This document shows positions 14,194 through 16,538 of a DNA stretch of 16,538 nucleotides, piece after piece. Source of the DNA: Nautiliaceae bacterium (GTDB taxonomy: Bacteria > Campylobacterota > Campylobacteria > Campylobacterales > Nautiliaceae); the NCBI GenBank assembly GCA_027008345.1, contig JALTBU010000213.1, positions 1 through 16,538 of the forward strand, read 5' to 3'. Below the pieces are notes generated by a model. It did no database searches. It saw only the letters and a list, made by a program, of their open reading frames with translations, and was not told the origin of the DNA. Each line of letters opens with the position of its first letter. Position 1 is the stretch's first letter. The position numbers were made by a program, and so were the translations under genes.

Positions 14194-14268
14194 GAGTGAA
14201 TGAGATGATGAGTAGATGGTGAATAACTTTTAACACATTTACCCATATACTCATTAACCCTTACTCTA
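14194..14268. repeat. Imperfect inverted repeat in the ruvA-ddl gap
   Basis: The inner arms are 14207-14224 and 14237-14255, about 18-19 bases each. They pair at most positions, with G-U possible at two and one bulge, around a 12-base loop. GAGT at 14194 can also pair with ACTC at 14263-14266. The left part is made of degenerate GAGTG/ATGAG units and is unusually G- and purine-rich for this genome. No U-run follows, so it is not a standard intrinsic terminator. Bases 14230-14268 start TTAACA and end TTACTCTA, the same ends as the reverse complement of the 22-base element. The remaining 14269-14294 holds AT-rich sequence and the ddl ribosome site. Confidence 0.55.
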
Positions 14269-14294
14269 ATATACATACTTAATAAAGGAGAAAA

Positions 14295-15326
14295 ATGACA
14301 TTTTTAATACTTTTTGGAGGAAGCAGTTTTGAGCATGAAATTTCAATAGTAAGTGCAATAACTCTAAAAGATAAAATAAAAAAACATAATTTAAAGTTTG
14401 TTTTTATTGATTCAAATAGAGATTTTTATTTAATCGAAAAAGAAAATATGAAAAGTAAATATTTTGCAAGTGGTGAATATAAAAAATCAACGAAACTTGA
14501 AATTACTAAAAACGGATTTAAATATAAAAAAGGTCTTTTGAAAAAAGAAGAATTTATAGATTTTGATGTGGCAATCAATCTTATTCATGGAAGAGACGGG
14601 GAAGATGGAAAAATACCTGGAATGCTTGAATTTTTCTCTATCAAGGCAATTACTCCGAATATTGAAGCAAGTGTTTTAAGCTATAATAAAGTCTTAACAA
14701 AACTTTTTGCAAAATCAAGGGGTGTTGAAGTAATAGAATATGAAATTATAAACGAACCAAAAACAAAATTTGATTTTCCAATAATTATCAAACCTGCAAG
14801 ACTTGGAAGCAGTATAGGTGTAAGTGTTGTAAGAAATCAGGATGAATTTAATTATGCTTATGATGTAGCAAGGGAATTTGATGATTTGATAATCGTGGAG
14901 CCTTTTATTGAAGGTATTGAAGAGTATAATCTTGCCGGATGTTTTGCTGATGGGTGGATATTTAGCAAAGTTGAAAAAGTAGAGAAGAAAGAATTTTTGG
15001 ATTTTGAAAAAAAATATATGGATTTTGGCAGAAAAGAGACTGATTTAAAGAGTGTGGATGATTCTCTTGAAGATAAACTTAAAGAAAATTTCAAAAAAAT
15101 ATATAAAAATGAGTTTGAAAATGCTCTTATCAGATGCGACTTTTTTGTGAAAGATGATATAATTTATTTAAATGAAATTAATCCAATTCCAGGAAGTATG
15201 GCAAATTATCTTTTTGATGATTTTGAAAATGTTTTAGAAAATCTTGCAAAAAATTTAAAAACAGAAAAAGAAATAAAAATTGATTATCAGTATATAAATA
15301 AAATCCAAATGGCAAAGGGAAAGTAG
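14295..15326 (+). CDS. ddl: D-alanine--D-alanine ligase
   Basis: Ddl joins two D-alanines with ATP to make the terminal dipeptide of peptidoglycan precursors. The 343-residue protein matches the Campylobacter/Helicobacter type, starting LFGGSSFEHEISIVSA, where Glu13 and Ser17 belong to the first D-Ala site. The ATP-grasp core shows IIKPARLGSSIGVS (phosphate loop), EPFIEGIEEYN, and the metal-binding NEINPIPGSM near the C-terminus. AAAGGAG with a short A-run precedes the ATG. Three genes follow with no gap or an overlap, ending in a MurF-type ligase, the enzyme that uses D-Ala-D-Ala, so the operon places consecutive steps together. The 5' gap of 108 bases probably contains a promoter (TAATAT-like sequence at 14267-14272), but it is weak. 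Confidence 0.96.
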   Translation: MTFLILFGGSSFEHEISIVSAITLKDKIKKHNLKFVFIDSNRDFYLIEKENMKSKYFASGEYKKSTKLEITKNGFKYKKGLLKKEEFIDFDVAINLIHGRDGEDGKIPGMLEFFSIKAITPNIEASVLSYNKVLTKLFAKSRGVEVIEYEIINEPKTKFDFPIIIKPARLGSSIGVSVVRNQDEFNYAYDVAREFDDLIIVEPFIEGIEEYNLAGCFADGWIFSKVEKVEKKEFLDFEKKYMDFGRKETDLKSVDDSLEDKLKENFKKIYKNEFENALIRCDFFVKDDIIYLNEINPIPGSMANYLFDDFENVLENLAKNLKTEKEIKIDYQYINKIQMAKGK

Positions 15327-15599
15327 TTGAAAACTTATAAATTTTTAATATCTGGCAAGGTCCAAGGTGTTTGGTATAGAAAATTTGTAAGCGAAAATGC
15401 GAAAAAATCTGGTTTTAAAGGTTATATTAGAAATTTATCTGATGGAAGGGTTGAAGCAGTGGCAAATATAGAAAATGATGAAAAATTTAATGAATTTATA
15501 AATATTTTAAAAGAAGGTTCACCATATAGTATTGTAGAAAATATAGAATACAGAGAAGTTCCTTTTGAGAAATTTGACGATTTTGAAATAAGGCGTTAA
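15327..15599 (+). CDS. acyP: Acylphosphatase
   Basis: A 90-residue single-domain alpha/beta acylphosphatase, the normal size, which hydrolyses carboxyl-phosphate bonds in small acylphosphates. The catalytic Arg18 lies in the signature GKVQGVWYRKF (10-20) and Asn36 in the second signature GYIRNLSDGRVEA (32-44). The usual Gly-Phe of GVGFR is Trp-Tyr here, a tolerated variation. The start is TTG directly after the ddl stop, supported by AAAGGGA (15314-15320) six bases upstream; no ATG lies near. It has no known functional link to its peptidoglycan neighbours, and its place inside this operon is probably expression convenience. Confidence 0.93.
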   Translation: MKTYKFLISGKVQGVWYRKFVSENAKKSGFKGYIRNLSDGRVEAVANIENDEKFNEFINILKEGSPYSIVENIEYREVPFEKFDDFEIRR

Positions 15600-16259
15600 G
15601 TGGCAAATTTTTCTACACATATAAACACAGCGGCATTTGGAGGAGCAGTTTTTTCTTCTTTTTTGGCTTTAAATGTCTCAATAGATACAAAAACCGCTCT
15701 TTTTTGTTTTGGAGCTACAATTATAGGCGGTATTTTACCTGATATTGACCATGACAAATCAACACCTCTTAAAATTATGCATTTTATTTTTGCAAATTTA
15801 ATTTCTTTTATAGTGATATATAAATATATTAATTATCTTAAAATTATAGAAATTATTTTATTGTGGTTTGGTGTTAATGTTATGGTAGGAATAGTTTTTT
15901 ATATTTTTAAAAAAACTACAAAACACAGAGGTATGATACATTCACTCCCTGCAGCTTTTCTTTTTTGGTTTTTCAGTTCATTTCTGCTTTATAAGTTCGG
16001 AGGTTTTGATATATCTAGATCTTATCTTATAGGATTGTCTCTTTTTTTGGGATATTTGATCCATTTAATTTTAGATGAGATATACAGCGTGGATCTTACA
16101 GGCAGAAAAATAAAAAAATCTTTTGGCAGTGCTTTAAAAATATGTTCTAATGATAAAAAAATAAATTTGTTTGTCTATTCTCTTTTATTTTTAAGCCTTG
16201 TATTTTTGCCTCAAAAAACCATTATTATCAATTTAATAAAAGGGATTATTAATGTTTGA
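15600..16259 (+). CDS. YdjM-like membrane-bound metal-dependent hydrolase (DUF457 family)
   Basis: A 219-residue integral membrane protein with about five hydrophobic segments. Conserved polar residues sit between them in the DUF457/YdjM pattern: THINT near the start (His7), GGILPDIDHD (Asp48, Asp50, His51), HRGMIHS (His109, His114) and LIHLILDE (His155, Asp159). These suggest a metal site, and the family is called metal-dependent hydrolase on that basis; a substrate is not established. The start is GTG right after the acylphosphatase stop, with AAGG 6 bases upstream. The gene overlaps the next by 8 bases. Lying between ddl and a MurF-type gene it may act on a cell-wall or lipid phosphate, but this is only context. 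Confidence 0.85.
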   Translation: MANFSTHINTAAFGGAVFSSFLALNVSIDTKTALFCFGATIIGGILPDIDHDKSTPLKIMHFIFANLISFIVIYKYINYLKIIEIILLWFGVNVMVGIVFYIFKKTTKHRGMIHSLPAAFLFWFFSSFLLYKFGGFDISRSYLIGLSLFLGYLIHLILDEIYSVDLTGRKIKKSFGSALKICSNDKKINLFVYSLLFLSLVFLPQKTIIINLIKGIINV

Positions 16260-16538
16260 ATTAATCGTGCATTTTATTACAGTTTTTGCCATTGGATTTT
16301 ATCTTATTACCGTTCTTCAATGGTATAACTATAAAATAAACCGTATTATTTTTCATTTTCATAATTACAGATGGCATATTTTTTATCTTTTGATTCCATT
16401 GATCACTTATATTTTTGCCTATAAGTTTTTTTGGATTTATCTGTTTTTTGGTTATATTCCTGCACTTTTATTCTGGTTTAGAAGAATTAAAAAACCTCTT
16501 AATGTAACAAAAAGGGTAAAAAGATTTTTTATAACGCT
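16252..16538 (+). CDS. murF: Probable MurF-type Mur ligase, membrane-anchored N-terminus (3' truncated by window)
   Basis: The ATG at 16252 lies 8 bases inside the previous gene, with AAGGGA about 7 bases upstream, and opens a frame of 95 codons that runs off the window. Only an N-terminal region is seen: about three hydrophobic segments (roughly 2-22, 42-57, 59-76) and a basic stretch from about 77 onward. No P-loop or ligase motif has been reached. The call rests on context and memory: in Campylobacter and Helicobacter the ddl neighbourhood contains a murF whose product starts with a similar hydrophobic extension including an LQWY-like motif. MurF would add D-Ala-D-Ala to UDP-MurNAc-tripeptide. 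If the call is wrong this is an unidentified membrane protein. Confidence 0.55.
   Translation, partial: MFELIVHFITVFAIGFYLITVLQWYNYKINRIIFHFHNYRWHIFYLLIPLITYIFAYKFFWIYLFFGYIPALLFWFRRIKKPLNVTKRVKRFFIT

Noticed and set aside
1..16538. CRISPR arrays, tRNA or rRNA genes, insertion sequences, prophage or toxin-antitoxin genes.
   Set aside because: None seen: no regularly spaced repeats, no tRNA-like cloverleaf in the gaps, no transposase or integrase motifs; genes fill almost the whole window.

Overview
The window is an AT-rich bacterial chromosome segment, densely packed with core genes. The gene set and order point to the phylum Campylobacterota (formerly Epsilonproteobacteria). From memory of Campylobacter and Helicobacter genomes, secA next to a Lol-type permease, pyrD / M16 peptidase / dapA / SDR, and cysS / murJ / DUF342 / ruvA / ddl / murF are all recurring neighbourhoods there. 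The low GC and compact gaps would suit a Nautiliales-like member (Nautilia, Caminibacter, Lebetimonas), but that finer placement is a guess.

Layout. Bases 1-1535 (+): the 3' end of secA and a LolC/LolE-type permease. Bases 1667-5638 (+): a tight run of dapA, a FabL-like enoyl-ACP reductase/SDR, pgsA, rseP and yggS. Bases 5768-6127 (+): a small exported protein of unknown function. Bases 6111-8424 (-): pyrD followed by an M16 zinc peptidase. Bases 8462-9004 (+): a DUF996-like membrane protein. Bases 8976-11779 (-): murJ then cysS. Bases 11810 to the end (+): a DUF342/FapA-like protein, ruvA, ddl, an acylphosphatase, a YdjM-like membrane hydrolase and the start of a membrane-anchored MurF-type ligase.

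Functionally the window is dominated by cell-envelope construction: protein export (SecA), lipoprotein release (Lol permease), lysine/diaminopimelate synthesis (DapA), fatty acids (FabL-like), phosphatidylglycerol (PgsA), intramembrane proteolysis (RseP), and peptidoglycan precursors and lipid II flipping (Ddl, MurF, MurJ). Pyrimidine synthesis (PyrD), tRNA charging (CysS), PLP balance (YggS) and Holliday-junction repair (RuvA) are interspersed.

No phage, IS, CRISPR, rRNA or tRNA is visible, and no new multi-gene system stands out. The unexplained material is in the non-coding DNA: a 22-base element present three times in the same orientation at 3' ends of genes (after the Lol permease, dapA and yggS), so that the copies bracket the dapA run; an imperfect dyad between ruvA and ddl whose ends resemble that element; a set of extended -10 (TGN-TATAAT-like) promoters, several placed so close to the start codon that leaders would be very short; and a back-to-back murJ/DUF342 promoter pair in which murJ is predicted to be leaderless. 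No stretch longer than about 130 bases lacks a gene.
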